A stretch of DNA of 64,000 nt, from the NCBI GenBank assembly GCA_963082975.1, contig OY720346.1, forward strand, positions 33,259,787 through 33,323,786, given 5' to 3'. Source of the DNA: Labia minor (lineage: Eukaryota; Arthropoda; Insecta; Dermaptera; Spongiphoridae). Shown piece after piece: positions 23,931-37,300 of this stretch (position 1 is the stretch's first letter; every line of letters starts with the position of its first letter). Under the pieces are notes generated by a model, which did not search any database, was not told where the DNA came from, and was given only the letters and a program-made list of their open reading frames with translations. The position numbers and the translations under genes are program-made.

Positions 23931-24710
23931 TTTTAAATTTCTATTTCAAAATCTGTATCAATTTAAAGTCGATTTGTGTTATACATATATATATATATCT
24001 TATTAAAATTTTGAATATATTTTTTTTCAATTATTATGTAAAATTAATTGATTTATTTTAAAAAAAAAAGAATATAGAGATCAATTAAGTGGTTGTCATT
24101 TAATACTATGTACTTTCACCATCATTTATCTTAATTATTCTAATTCACTCTTTATCTCTCTCTTACCTTCGACCTTTTTCTATCCATTTTCATTCGATAT
24201 TTTTCATCCCTTAATCTCTACAAATACTCTACTCTCTCTCTCTCCCTGAATCATTATTTCTACTTGAATAATTTTCATTCTTTATTAATAAATAAATTGA
24301 ATTTCATTTATTTCGTCCAGGGAATAATAATCTTTCTTACTCTTTCTACTATTTGCTTATTATAGAATTCCTTGAGTTTTTCCATTAAATATTATTAATA
24401 TTATTCCTATTGAGAATAATTTGATTATGTAAAGGAGAGGAGTAATTTAAGTGAAAAGACAAAAACAGAAATTGAAATGTTAAACTTGTCTTTTCAATTT
24501 GGAAAGTGTGTATTAAGTATCGAACCATTATCACCTTACAAATACCTAATTATGTTTAATATTATTATTATGATAATTATATATGGAGATATCAAATACG
24601 TTTCAAGAATATGTTATTTAATAAAGAGAGATTTTTATTAAACTGTTTTTATTTTATTTATAAACATAATAATATTTCTTGAGTTTTTCCATTAAATATT
24701 ATTAATATTA

Positions 24711-24900
24711 TCTTATCTTATTATGCTAGCTAAAATTGTATATATATATAGCCATTGTTTCTCAAAAACCGCTCTAACGATTTTTTTCAAATTTACACTA
24801 GATATAGTATTTATAAAGAAAAATTGAGTTTTATTGATCACATCTCTTGAAAAATACAACTTCATTATTAATTTCTTAATTAAAAATTATATATGGAAAA
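24711..24900 (+). repeat. Second copy of the TCTTATCTT-start repeat
   Basis: TCTTATCTTATTATGCTAG, then AAAATTGTATATATATAT and an AAACYGCTCTAAVGATTTTT block, shared with 21873-21960. The 3' end was not located. Confidence 0.5.
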
Positions 24901-25140
24901 CGTCAAAATTGGCATCCATTTTTATTTTTTAACTGAAATTGTATTAATATTTTTTTTTATTTAAAATATTTTAAAATTTATTATTTAATTTCGAAATAAA
25001 ATTAAAAATATTTATTTTTAATAAAATATATATAGATATTTATTAATCTCTCTCAAAAAAAAAAACAAAAACAAAAACAAAAAAACATCTACGTCTGCTA
25101 AGAGAGTAAAAAATGTCGTTTTCATCATCTAAGTATTATT

Positions 25141-25222
25141 AGTCTATTGGGTAGAGCGACTGTCTGACGATTCAACTTCGCAGGATCGAAACCGGCGGAA
25201 AAATTTTTTTTTTTTTTTTTAA
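25141..25222 (+). repeat. tRNA-like head with a poly-T tail
   Basis: TTGGGTAGAGCGACTGTCTG (box A-like) and AGGATCGAAACCGG (box B-like), directly followed by a 20-bp T run. It cannot fold into a full tRNA, so a SINE or tRNA pseudogene is likely. Confidence 0.5.
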
Positions 25223-25375
25223 TCTATTATTTTTTAATAAATTACTATTTTATATTTATTTATTCATTGTTCTTTTATTTTATTTTATTAATTAAGTTTT
25301 AGATAGTTTTATAATTTTTAATATTTCTTCACTAAAATATTATTTAATATTTATTAATATTATTTTATTTATTAT

Positions 25376-25500
25376 TATTGAGTACCCGAAGTTCCATTCA
25401 TTTTAATCAGATTGATGCAATGATGCAACATTTAATAATTGTAATATTGTAATAAATTTCTATCTTGAAAATTGTTACATATTATTCAGGATATTTTAAA
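25376..25500 (+). repeat. Repeat family D fragment
   Basis: Carries only the GTTCCATTCATTTTAATCAG to AATAATTGTAAT block of family D. Confidence 0.6.
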
Positions 25501-25574
25501 AACAATTTCTTTCTTTAATTAATATTCATTTTTTCTATAAGTCAGATATATTTCCAAATATTAAATCATTTTTG

Positions 25575-26079
25575 AAGTGAAAACTTCTTTAGCGGCGTTG
25601 AGCACTTTTGCGGGATGGGGAAAAAGTATAGAACTCGCGTGATCGTGACCAAGACCATGAAGCTAGCGCACATTACGTCTGCATTTCAAATTTCTTATAA
25701 CAGAGCGCGAAATTTGAATTGTCATTAGAACTGTTTTATAAATTATTATCTCTAACATATAAATATATATTTATTATGTAAAGTTCATTTCATATATACA
25801 TATATAATCAAAATTATACGAAATGAACTTCACATAATAAATATATATTTTATGTTAGAGATAAGAATTATAAAACAGTTCCTATTGCAATATTTTAAAC
25901 AAAGTTGTGTGTATATATATATATAAATATAAGTTACAAATTTGTTTAAAATATATGTTTAAAATAATATATAAGTTATATATATATATATATACATGCA
26001 TATGAAATTCATCTTTCTCGTGAAATAGCGCGAATTTCGTCTGTTTTAAAATTTCTTACGCAGAAGTTTTCACTTCTGT
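25575..26079. mobile_element. Foldback MITE with GAAGTGAAAACTTCT ends
   Basis: The ends GAAGTGAAAACTTCT (25576) and AGAAGTTTTCACTTC (about 26063-26077) are perfect inverses. Inside is a long hairpin (about 25728-25880) with arms starting AACTGTTTTATAA and TTATAAAACAGTT around 75 bp each. No ORF. Confidence 0.65.
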
Positions 26080-26127
26080 CGGCCAGTCCCACGACTGCCA
26101 ATTTTGCTTTTTTAATTCCGAAAAGCT

Positions 26128-26385
26128 GCAAAGCACGTTTTTTTGTCTTTAGTTTGTTTTATAACCACTTGGGGCGCTAAACAGTTTTTCAAAAAAACAC
26201 TATAGAAAAAAAATATATGTACCTATATATTATATATTTATGTATTATTGAGGAGCACAAGTTCATTCATTTTAATCAGATAATGTGTAACATTTAATAA
26301 TTGTAATAAATAATTAAAGAATTGTGTATCAATATTTTTTAAAGGGTAGAGCGAGAGCTCGGTGTCCCAGGTATTAATATTACCA
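26128..26385 (+). repeat. Repeat family D, copy 1
   Basis: Contains TTTGTTTTATAACCACTTGG, GGCGCTAAACAGT, TTCATTTTAATCAGAT and a GCGAGAGCTCG hairpin before GTGTCCCAGGTA. Shared with 55355-55650; a middle piece also occurs at 25376-25500. Confidence 0.75.
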
Positions 26386-26559
26386 GCCAAATCCAATAAT
26401 AATGAATCATATTTTTTAACTTAAGTACCGAGCCGAGGCTCGGGGTCCCGGTACTTCCTATCTATGGGGCTACTGAAAGTTATTAGTAAGAAGAATCGCA
26501 GGCCTTCAATGATCTCATCCAGAGTCTCAACATTCAATTTCTTTTCTCTTTTAATTTTT

Positions 26560-27146
26560 ACTATCTCGCCAGAGATGGTATTGAGATAATGAAAATTTTC
26601 GATGTTTTTGAAGGTCACTGAATCATTTTCATTATGGTTTAGAAAAATGTCTGTGTGTCTGAATGTATGTATGTATGTGTATGGTGTGCGAGTGTATGTA
26701 GACAAGATTACGCAAAAACGGTTTGAGCTAGAATAATGAAATTTGGTACACGGGCATTATTCAAAATTAGTAGTTTTCTATCGACTTTTGAGAAATGTAG
26801 CTCATACCTACAACGTTTTCATTTTTTTTCCTTTAAACTGACCGTAAAAATAAAGATGAGGATTTAATAGTTTTTCACATGATTAAAAATTGAATAAAAC
26901 TGCTATATATAGAATTTCAGCTTGATTGAATCGCTGAAAGTACCGGAAATAATTTTTTAACTGCTAATCACCCGCCAGCAAGTGAAGTAGTACTATCAAC
27001 AAAGAGTCAGACAAGCGCTTGTTTAATAAATAATTATTTATTAATTTTAATTTATAATTTATAATTAATTAAATTTAATTTAAATATATAATATATGTTA
27101 TTTAATCCAATTCAAATTGCGAGATAGTCGAGTGGAGACACTCCAG
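26560..27146 (+). repeat. Repeat family A, copy 2
   Basis: Starts ACTATCTCGCCAGAGATGG and ends GTGGAGACACTCCAG. A (TGTA)n-like microsatellite sits where copy 1 has (CA)n. Lies in the long first intron implied for the channel gene. Confidence 0.85.
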
Positions 27147-28229
27147 ATTTTTTCAAATCTATCTAATTTTATTATTACCTTATTATCGTATCTTTAGTCT
27201 ATTCTGGTCGTATATTAATTCGTTTACTTTACAAAAACCTTTCTCTAGTTTTTGTGATTTTATCATACGAATATGATAAATATATGATATATACTTTCTA
27301 TGTATGATTTGAGGCATCATTATTGAGAAATCAGTCCACTCTTCATAATAAATTATTTTTCAAATTTATAATATTAATACTATTAAATTTTTTCTTGTTT
27401 AAAATTCAGTGTCTGTTATATATTTGATTTATTTTCTTTATTATTTTTCCAAAAGTGATAAAAGATGAAAAATATTTAAAAAAAAAATGAAAAATATGAA
27501 TTTTAAACTTTGACGTATTATATATAACTTTTTTTCTTTATTATCTCATAAAGCCAAAGATTTATTTAGGATGGGTTATAAGTCCTAGAAATAGTAAGTA
27601 TTATTTCAAAGTGGAGAAGGAGATGAATTGACTATTCTGTATGTATCGAGTGTATTGTGTACGTGAAATCCAATAATATAGGTAAATAGATCTATTCAGC
27701 TATTAACTAAATCATTCATTCAGACTTCGTCTCCAATCTTTTATATTGTTTATTGTTTTATATTTCTATATTACTAGAGTATCTTCCAGATTGCCTCGTT
27801 GTTCTATTATATTTTGTTTATATTTTTTTATAGTTTCCACATCAAATTCTTGTACATATTGTCCTGTTTCTTTTCTTTATTCTTTGTAAACAACTAAATG
27901 TCTGCCTATAAATCAATTTTATATTAATATTGATCTATTTTGTTGCAATAAGGTCAGATCCTTGGCATAATTCAATTTAATTTTATAATTTTTTATAATT
28001 ATTATAATTATTTTAAAATAATTTATATTAGTTAAATTTTAACTAACAAACATGGAATTAATATACAACAAGTTCGTAATATTTAAAATATTTAAGTCAA
28101 ACATGTACGATCAATAAAAATTTAAGTGAAAATCGAATGATCATTTTAAATTCGATTAAAATAATACTATTATTCTATATTTATTTATCTAAAAGTAATA
28201 AAAATTATATATTAAATATAAATATAATA

Positions 28230-28232
<3 letters not shown>

Positions 28233-28264
<32 letters not shown>
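28233..28264. repeat. (AT)n microsatellite
   Basis: Run of AT dinucleotides 120 bp before the first clear channel exon. Confidence 0.9.
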
Positions 28265-28267
<3 letters not shown>

Positions 28268-28385
28268 TAGGTTTAATTTATAATTTAATTAATTTTTTCA
28301 ATTGACAACACTCAATTTTGTATATATTTCGTTTCATTTGAATTATTAATATTATACATATTATAATATTATCAATATATTTTAG

Positions 28386-31300
28386 AGAATCTATCGAGTT
28401 GGTAGATGCCAATTCAAGACGGTCAGATGCAGTCAGTCGAAATATCACTCTAGTTCTCGAGAATTTACTTAAGGATTATGAAAGTAGTCATTTGCCAAGT
28501 CAAGGAACAGGTAAGAATTAATAAATATTTAAAAATATTTTAATTTTCTTTAATTAAGAAGATAGAGTTAAAAATATTGAAAGTAATTACAAGTGTAAAC
28601 TAATTGACTTTTTGTAAACAATTAAAAAAATAAGTTATTTTCTAAGAAGAAGATGAAGAAAACACTTGGGGAAGACTGAACAGCGATTGAAGAAGAAACG
28701 TACGATATATGTACAAGTTAAAAGAATCACTAAATAAATTAGAACAGACATTGAAGAGAAAATTAAAATGGACTGGACTGTGAGAAATAGACATACTGTC
28801 ACTAAAATAAATCCATAAATAAATTTATAATACAGGGTTATGTATTAATATAAAGAAAATGATTCAAAAATATAAATAAAATTTTGATTAAAATAAATAA
28901 AATTATTCGTTAATACAAATAAAATTATTAAATAAATTTAAACAAAGCTTTATTTAAGTTTTGTATATAATATAACAAATTAATACAATTTAAAAAGAGT
29001 TATAAAACAGTTTCACTATTTTTTTTATTTAAAATTAGATGAAATCTTGTCTTGATAAAGCTTATTTTTGACCCAAATGATTCTAAATTATAACGACCAT
29101 GAAGACGAAATATTTCTACAGAGGAACAAATATCAGCTGTATGGTGGCAATAAAAATAAGCTTTATCAAGACAAAATTTCATCTAATTTTAAATAAAATA
29201 AATTTAAGTAAAAAGAAATCTTTTTAAAAAACACACTTTACTTAAAATTGTACTAAAAAGTAAAAAATAAAATCACTGTAAAGTGTGTGCTTTTACGGTG
29301 TTATTATAATTTGAGCGCACACACTTTACAGTGATTTTATTTTTTACTTTTTAGTGCAATTTAAGTAAAGTGTGTTTTTTAAAAAGATTTCTTTTTACTT
29401 AAATTTATTTTATACTTTTTAGTAGAACTGCTATCGCCATCTATGATTGAAATAGTGAACTATTCCATATTCCGCATATGAAAGTTTAGTTAATTAATTA
29501 TCACTAATAGATAAATAATTCAGTGGATTTTTCAATTGATTCGTGTATTATTAGCAGGAGGAAGCGCGTATGCAAAATTTCAAGTTGATTGAATGACGGG
29601 AAATATCGATTATAAAATGCTGCGGACAACCCGCGTACAACCCGCGTACAACCGGACAGTATGAGTTAAGTAAAGTGTATTAAAAAATAGTGAAACTGTT
29701 TTATAACTCTTTTTAAATTGTATTAATTTGTTATATTATATAAAATTTAAATAAAGCTTTGTTTAAATTTATTTAATAATTTTATTTATATTTATGAATT
29801 ATTTTATTTATTTTAATACATAACCCTGTAAAAGAAAAAAGGTAATCAATGAAAATGAAGAGAAAAGAAGATAGACAAGAGCACAGTAGGTAGAGTGAGA
29901 CTTTTTGACTAATCTGGACATGAATTGGAATATACTTAATATACTAGACACCTTTAATCTTGCGACATATTTGTACAATAAAAGATAGAATGATGAAAAG
30001 ACTTAACAGAACAAATGGATGGAAAATTACTAGAACACATAATAAGAGTTGAAGACATGAACTCTAAATTCAAATAGGGTCCTGGATTATTAATAATTTA
30101 TTTATTTTTATTTTAAATTTTGTAAATATGAATTTAAATAAATATACAATATAATTAGGTATATATATGAAATAATACTAATAAATAAATTATTGATTAA
30201 GTTTCAAGTTATTTTAAAAGATAATAATTTTTATTATCAACATTTATATTAAATTTTTCATTCATACGAGTATTACACTTCATTTTTAGTGCCCAGAAAA
30301 TTAACATTCTTTTATTTATTTTTTTCAAATTTATTAAAAAACTCCAAAGAGTAATGATTGTAAATTATTTTTTGTGTTATGTAGCAATTTTGTTTTGTTT
30401 ACCATTACAATTAAGTTTCGATTACGTTACATTTAATTTAGTCCTTCTCCATACAGAAATACACTCCTATTCACATACATTTACTTTTGCTTTCCTATCA
30501 CATCTATGCCTAACATTTCAACTGTTTTGTTTTTTTGTTTTTTTGTTTTCATTCTCTTTTATACTTTTTCTATACTATTCCCTCTTTGTCTCTCTTTTTT
30601 TTCTTTTTTCTATCAATTCATTTGTTCAAATAAATTTGTGTTTTAATTAATTGATTTTTTGATTAAACAAATATAATTTTTATTTTTTTATCTTTATTTA
30701 CAAATATAAAAATTTATAAAGGATAGGCTATAACAAAGACTAAATTCGGTTGTGGCTGAATTTGTTTTAATACAAAAAACCTGTGTAATCATCTAATCAT
30801 TTAAAATATTTTGATATTTCAATATGTCAAATGTCTATTTTTGAAAAACTTTAATTAATTGTCAAAACTAATATTATAATTAATTAATATATATAAAATA
30901 TAATGAAAATAGCTTTTTAGCAAGATTTTGTGAAATTTATTTAAATGTTTTATTTTTATAACTATAAATATTATATTATTATAAAATTCTTTAAATATTA
31001 TCTATAAATTTAATAATTTAATTAAAGAATTTCACTTTTTGTGCAATGTATTTTTCTAATTTCATTAATTTAAATTTGATTCTAAAAATTATAATTATTT
31101 ATCTTGAGATCTAGGCTCTTAAATACTAGTAAGCATTTAAAAGAAGTTGGAAGAGACTCTAGAAACTAGAAGAGATTTATTATCTTATATATTCATTTGA
31201 AAAGAATAATTAAAGAATTGTCTTTATTTATAATCGAGCTATACAGTCTTAATAGAAGTAAGAAAATAAATCAAATAAATATGAGTATAATATGGTCCTG

Positions 31301-34300
31301 GTCATCAAAAAATTAAAGGAAATAAAATCGAGTATGGTCTAGCAAATAAAACATAAAAATTGTGAAATTTAATTTATTTCAATGATTTTATGATAAATAT
31401 ATATAAATTTAAATTTAAAACGACAGAAAAAATTTATGAAGAAATTTAAACAATTCAACGTGTTAAAAAAACATTACGCCATTACATATTAAAAATAATC
31501 CTTAAAATTAATTAACGATATTTGATATAAATTTAATTCGTAAAACTACCATCTGTGGTCATAGTTCCTTCCATTTACATTTTATTTGAATAGATGTAAT
31601 TAATTAATTATTATTTTTTAAGGTTATCCAACTATAGTAAAAACAAATATGTTAATTAAAAGTATGGGACCAGTATCGGAGCTTGATATGGTAAGAATTA
31701 TCTCTTTCTATCAACACTTACACAGATTTTATTTTTTTCTAAAAATATATCCCAAAACTTTATTATTATTATTATTTGCGGATAGTCCCTGAGAATCACG
31801 CAGAGCTTTAAAGAGAAATTATTACTTATTAAATTTCGTGTGTTTTCAGTGTGGTAGACTGTCGTGCTAACCACTAAACCACTGAAGAGTCTTCCAAGAC
31901 CATATTATTATAACACAAAATAAATTAAATTCATATAGATATTGTATATAATCAGGATTAAAATACTTTTTAATTTTTATTTATTTATTTTTTTTTTGTA
32001 AATTTTTTATATTCTTGTTTTAATGAAATTGTATTCTTTCTCAATTGATTTTTAAAGGATTATTCGATGGATTGTTATTTTCGTCAATATTGGCGTGATG
32101 CTCGTCTCTCATTTCGTGGACCAATTCAGAGTTTATCGCTTTCAATACAAATGTTGGAACGTATTTGGAGACCGGATACTTTCTTTCATAACGGCCGACA
32201 TTCTTATGTTCATACAATTACTGTACCAAATAAACTTTTAAGAATCTCTCAAGAGGGGGATATCCTTTATAGTATGAGGTAAGTCATTTGTAAATTAGAA
32301 ATAAATAAATAGGTACTTTCACTTATAATACATACGAAAAAAATATAGTAATCAATTCAATTTTTACTATAATATTTAATTATTTTTTTTAGTGAGAGCT
32401 ATACATAAATGTTAAATAAATATTTGAAAAACTCGGATTAATAAAAAACGAATTACTATTTTATTATGTTTGAGACTTAGTGAACAATATATTTATAAAT
32501 TTCAACTATTATTTTTTCGATTATTTAGATATTATATTAAAAATTGTTTATGATAATTAATTTATATAAATTATAAAAAAAAATTATAATTGTTTCTATT
32601 CAAGAATGAATTTAAATTATTATTTAATATAAAACGTGGGAGAAAACACCTGAAATTATTAAAATAAAATAGAATAAAAAAGGTGTTTAGAATCATACAA
32701 GGAATCCCATTCGTAAAGTTTCAACCAAATCCATGAAGCTTCCCGTTTTGTAAACAATTACCAAAATAATTAATAATAATAATAATAAATAATGGGAATA
32801 TATTACAAAATGAATTAAACATTAAATAATCATCCATTTTAATGTTTTTATTTTGTTTGAGATAGCATAAAATATTAATTAAATCCATTTTTAAGTAAAT
32901 AAGTTTAGTTTTCTTCAAATAAACAATTATCGATTTTTACTATCTCGCCAGAAATAGTATTGCGATCACGAAAATTTTCGATGTTGAGATTTTGATGTTT
33001 TTATACGTTTTGAAGGTTCCTGAATCATTTTCACTAAGGTTTAGAAAAATGTCTCTCTGTGTGTATATATATATATGTATGTAGACAAGATTACGCAAAA
33101 ACGGTTTCAGCTAGAATCATGATATTTGGTACATGGGCATTATTCAAAATTCGTAGTTTTCTATCAACTTTTGAGAATTGTAACTCATCGGGAAGAGGGT
33201 CATTACCTACCATGTTTTCATTTTTTTCCTTTAAACTGACCGTAAAAATAAAGATATAGATTTAATAGTTTTTCACATGATTAAAAATTGTATAAAACTG
33301 CTATATATAGAATTTCAGCTTGATTGAAACGCTGAAAGTACCAGAATTAATTTTTTAACACTGCAAATCTCACGCGCCAACACGTGCCATCAATAAAAAG
33401 CCAAACATGCGCTGGTTTAATATTTATTATTTATAATTTATAATTAATTAAATTTAATTTAAATATAATATATTATGTTATTTTTTAATCCAATTCAAAT
33501 TTCGAGATAGTCGAGTGGAGACACTCCAGCTTATTTTTTTAATATCGGATTGTTGATCTAATTATTATTTTGCCATGATAGTTCTAAATGAATAATTTTA
33601 ATTTCAGTTTTAAAGAAAAGAATCATATAAAAATAAAATTAATTGTCCTTTATTTTTATTATAATTGTATGAATTAATTTTAATTTATTTTTAGATTAAC
33701 AATAAAAGCTAAATGTCCAATGGAATTGCGTTTTTTTCCAATGGATCGTCAATCGTGCCCATTAATTTTTGGAAGCTGTAAGTATTTCTTTATATTATAT
33801 ATAAGTAGATTTAACACAAATAAAATACATTTCAATTCCTTTTAACTCTATAGAGATACTTTGAATGAAAATTTTCATCTCATCCTTTTTTCTTCATTTT
33901 CATTTTCATTCCTTTCCCAGAAGGTTGACGGTGCGTGTATTTATTTATTCATATAGCCAGCCATTTCCAGAATGGTAATGGAATACCTATTGTGCTAAGC
34001 CTGTAGGCGCAAGGTTCATGGATTCACAAGAATGAGAAAAGGGTGCAAAACTAGAATAGAAACCTTAAATCGTTCTTTTAATTCTGGAAATTTTTTTATA
34101 TATCTTTTTTAAATTTATAAAATGAACTAATTTTTAAAAATGACATCAGTAATGCTGAACTATTTTAAAGTAGTAAAGAAGTGAAGGGAAATGAGTTTTC
34201 CTATTCTTCTTTTATTTTTACATTCAATTTTATCATGATTAAATAAAATGTTATGTTTTTATTTCCAACACCTTCTCAATTCCCTATCATGTATATATTA

Positions 34301-37300
34301 TTGTATATTTAATTGAAAAATTATAGATTAGAAATGAAAAATATTTTTTACTACGATCGAGGCTCAAATGTGAATCTTGCAGGTGTACAATAGCAAATTT
34401 TTTATATAAATTAAGTTATCTTTTTTGCTAAATAAATGTTTAGATCAGAAGTTCTCAATCTTTTTCGATTTCCGGTGCCCTTAGAATATTCGATTTTTCA
34501 ACGACGCCCCATATTAAATCCAGACAATATATATAAACGCTATCTTAGTGATATCTATATTGAGACTATACCAATACACAGTGTCTTGATTGTGTTTGCA
34601 TGAATGCCAAGACAACCAGTAAAACTTTACATTTGATCAAATTTTCAATAACTGATGGCACAGACATTACAATCTGTTAAAATACAATTTTTACAAACAG
34701 ATTTGGAATAATAGGATAGTTGGTGTAAATAATAAATAAATAGTATAATTGTAAAATTATATGTAGATTAGATAGAAATAAAATGTTTCAAAATTCAACA
34801 TTTCAATACATTTATGTTCACACAGAGTCAATGCTGAAGCCCGAACTAAAAGTTTTTTTATAACTCTCAACTAACAAAATATATTTTAGGAAAATAAATT
34901 GTTTCTTTAATTTTGTATAAATATAAATATTAAAAATATTAAAATAAATATTATTAAAAGATTAATTTAATTAATTAATCTTGTAGATGTAGAGAATGTG
35001 ATAATTTCCCTCAATTAATTGGGGCCAAGAATTAAACTATATTTTTGTCATTTTACATAAGATATATATTCATTCTATAGATTAGAATATTCTATCTCAT
35101 GAATGTAAAATATTCAATTAATAAAAATTATTTTAATAAATGTTATCGAAGCTACGTCTAATAAGTTGGTCTGTGGCCAGGCGCAGAACCGACCGACGGT
35201 TTGAAGTAAATTAATTTCCTGCTACAGAAACAATTTCAAATAATTTTAATATATCTATTAATGCAATAAAAAACAGATATGGATATAACATAAATATTTT
35301 TAATTTTATTTTATTTATATTATATAAGTAAGAGCTGGGTGTGACGTCATGAAGGGCTGAGTGACGTCATATAATTTTAAATTAAGAAAAAACTAATGAA
35401 GATGATTTTCCCGAGGATAAAGCCAATACAAAGTGCATGATTTGTGGAGATATGTAAAAATCTCCACATGTGAAATTTGGTGTGAAAACAAAACCTCCCT
35501 TACTATCGTCGGTCGGTAAAAAATGTATTCAAATGATTATCTCAAACTAAAGTTTTACTTAAAAGTGATTTATAAATTTTATTCATTTTTTTAAGAAAAT
35601 ATACTCCTCTTGAATATCTGCAATAATCCATTTATATTTGTTTAATTTTTTATTATTTTGTTTGAATTCTTTCCTTCTTGTACCATATCTGGTACTGTGG
35701 TATTTATGTGTTAATAATTACTCCTCAACATTTTCATTTCACATTTATTAATTTCAGTTTTTTTTTAATTGTATTCATAGATGCTTATACGAATCAACAA
35801 TTGGTTTATCAATGGCAAAGAACAGATGCAGTGACATTTGTCCCTGGAATGACCTTATCACAATTTGATTTAATCACATTTCCTTGGCGTAATTTCACAT
35901 TTCATAGACGCGAAGGTAAAAACTAAAGAAAACTAAAAAAAAAATATATTATTAAATATCAATGGATCACAATATGGTCATTTGTTATTTATACTTGCAC
36001 TCTTTTAAACCATTAAAAGGGACAATTTATTTTATTTTCAATGATTTCCCAATTTATTTAAATTTTTTAAAAATAATTGGTCTATTGATTAGGAGACTTT
36101 TCAATGCTTCAAGTGAACTTTAATCTTCAACGCCACGCTGGTTATTTTTTAATTCAAGTGTACTTACCTTGTACACTAATTGTGGTCCTGTCATGGGTTT
36201 CATTTTGGATTCATCGGGAAGCAACAAGCGATCGGGTTGGTCTAGGTAAGAGATAAAGACTATTTTTTCATTTTTCCAAGAAAATTTCATATTATTATTA
36301 TAATTATTATATAATTTTAGGTATAACGACTGTTCTTACGTTAAGTACAATCAGTTTGGATTCTCGTACTGATTTGCCAAAAGTGCGTTATGCAACAGCA
36401 CTCGATTGGTTTCTATTAATGAGCTTTTTCTATTGTATTGCAACATTACTTGAATTTGCTGGCGTTCATTATTTCACGAAAGTATGCTTCATATTTATTT
36501 ATTATTCATTTATTTATTTATTAATTATATATTTATTGTTATTTCAATAATTATCATTAATATTAATATTATTATTAGGTGGGAAGTGGAGAGATTCCGG
36601 TGGCAGAAGAAGAATGGGAGGATGAAGCAATTATTGAAGAGATAATTGGAGAGGAAGACATTCCACCCCCACCACCACCCATAACACGACGGCGCAGCTC
36701 ACTCATATGTCCTATTTATAATGTAATTTATATTTTATCATTTAAATAAAAACAAACTTTGTTCTCGAATGGAGTGGGGGTGGGGAATTAAATAAAACTT
36801 ATAATAAAAATTTGCGATTAGTGTAGTCCAAAATTGTTTAAAAATCAAATTAATTAATAATTTAATTAACCATTTACTTTCATATAGACATACTTTATCA
36901 AAATATAAGAATTTATTTAATGTTTAAATCTTATATATTGGGATATTGGGTGGAGATTAGTTATTATTATCTGTCAAAAAACCACTTCGTGGTACAGGTT
37001 CCCAGCCAAATTGTGTGCCCTAAATAGTTAGGAAATCAAAAAAGTTAGGGCCCCGCAAAGTTGTCTTTCAAAAAAATTAGTGAAATCAAAGCTTGGGGGC
37101 CTCCAAGTTCCTCACCTTACAATATTAATTGTTTTTAAAACGTTCATTTCCTGAATAGTGTATTTAATATTGCATTTCCAATAAAACTTTTTCAAATAGT
37201 GGTAGTACCTCCTACATTACCACAGAGTATTTGCATTTAATAAATATTCGAGGTATTCATATGAGTATTTATCTATTTTAATCTATTTTAAATTTTTAAA

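Noticed and set aside
25141..25200. Possible functional tRNA
   Set aside because: No pairing acceptor stem and the 3' side runs into poly-T; kept only as a tRNA-like head.
26421..26705. 94-codon - strand frame
   Set aside because: Overlaps repeat family A and shares frame text with other copies.
30354..30650. 98-codon + strand Phe-rich frame
   Set aside because: Driven by T-rich low-complexity DNA inside a channel-gene intron.
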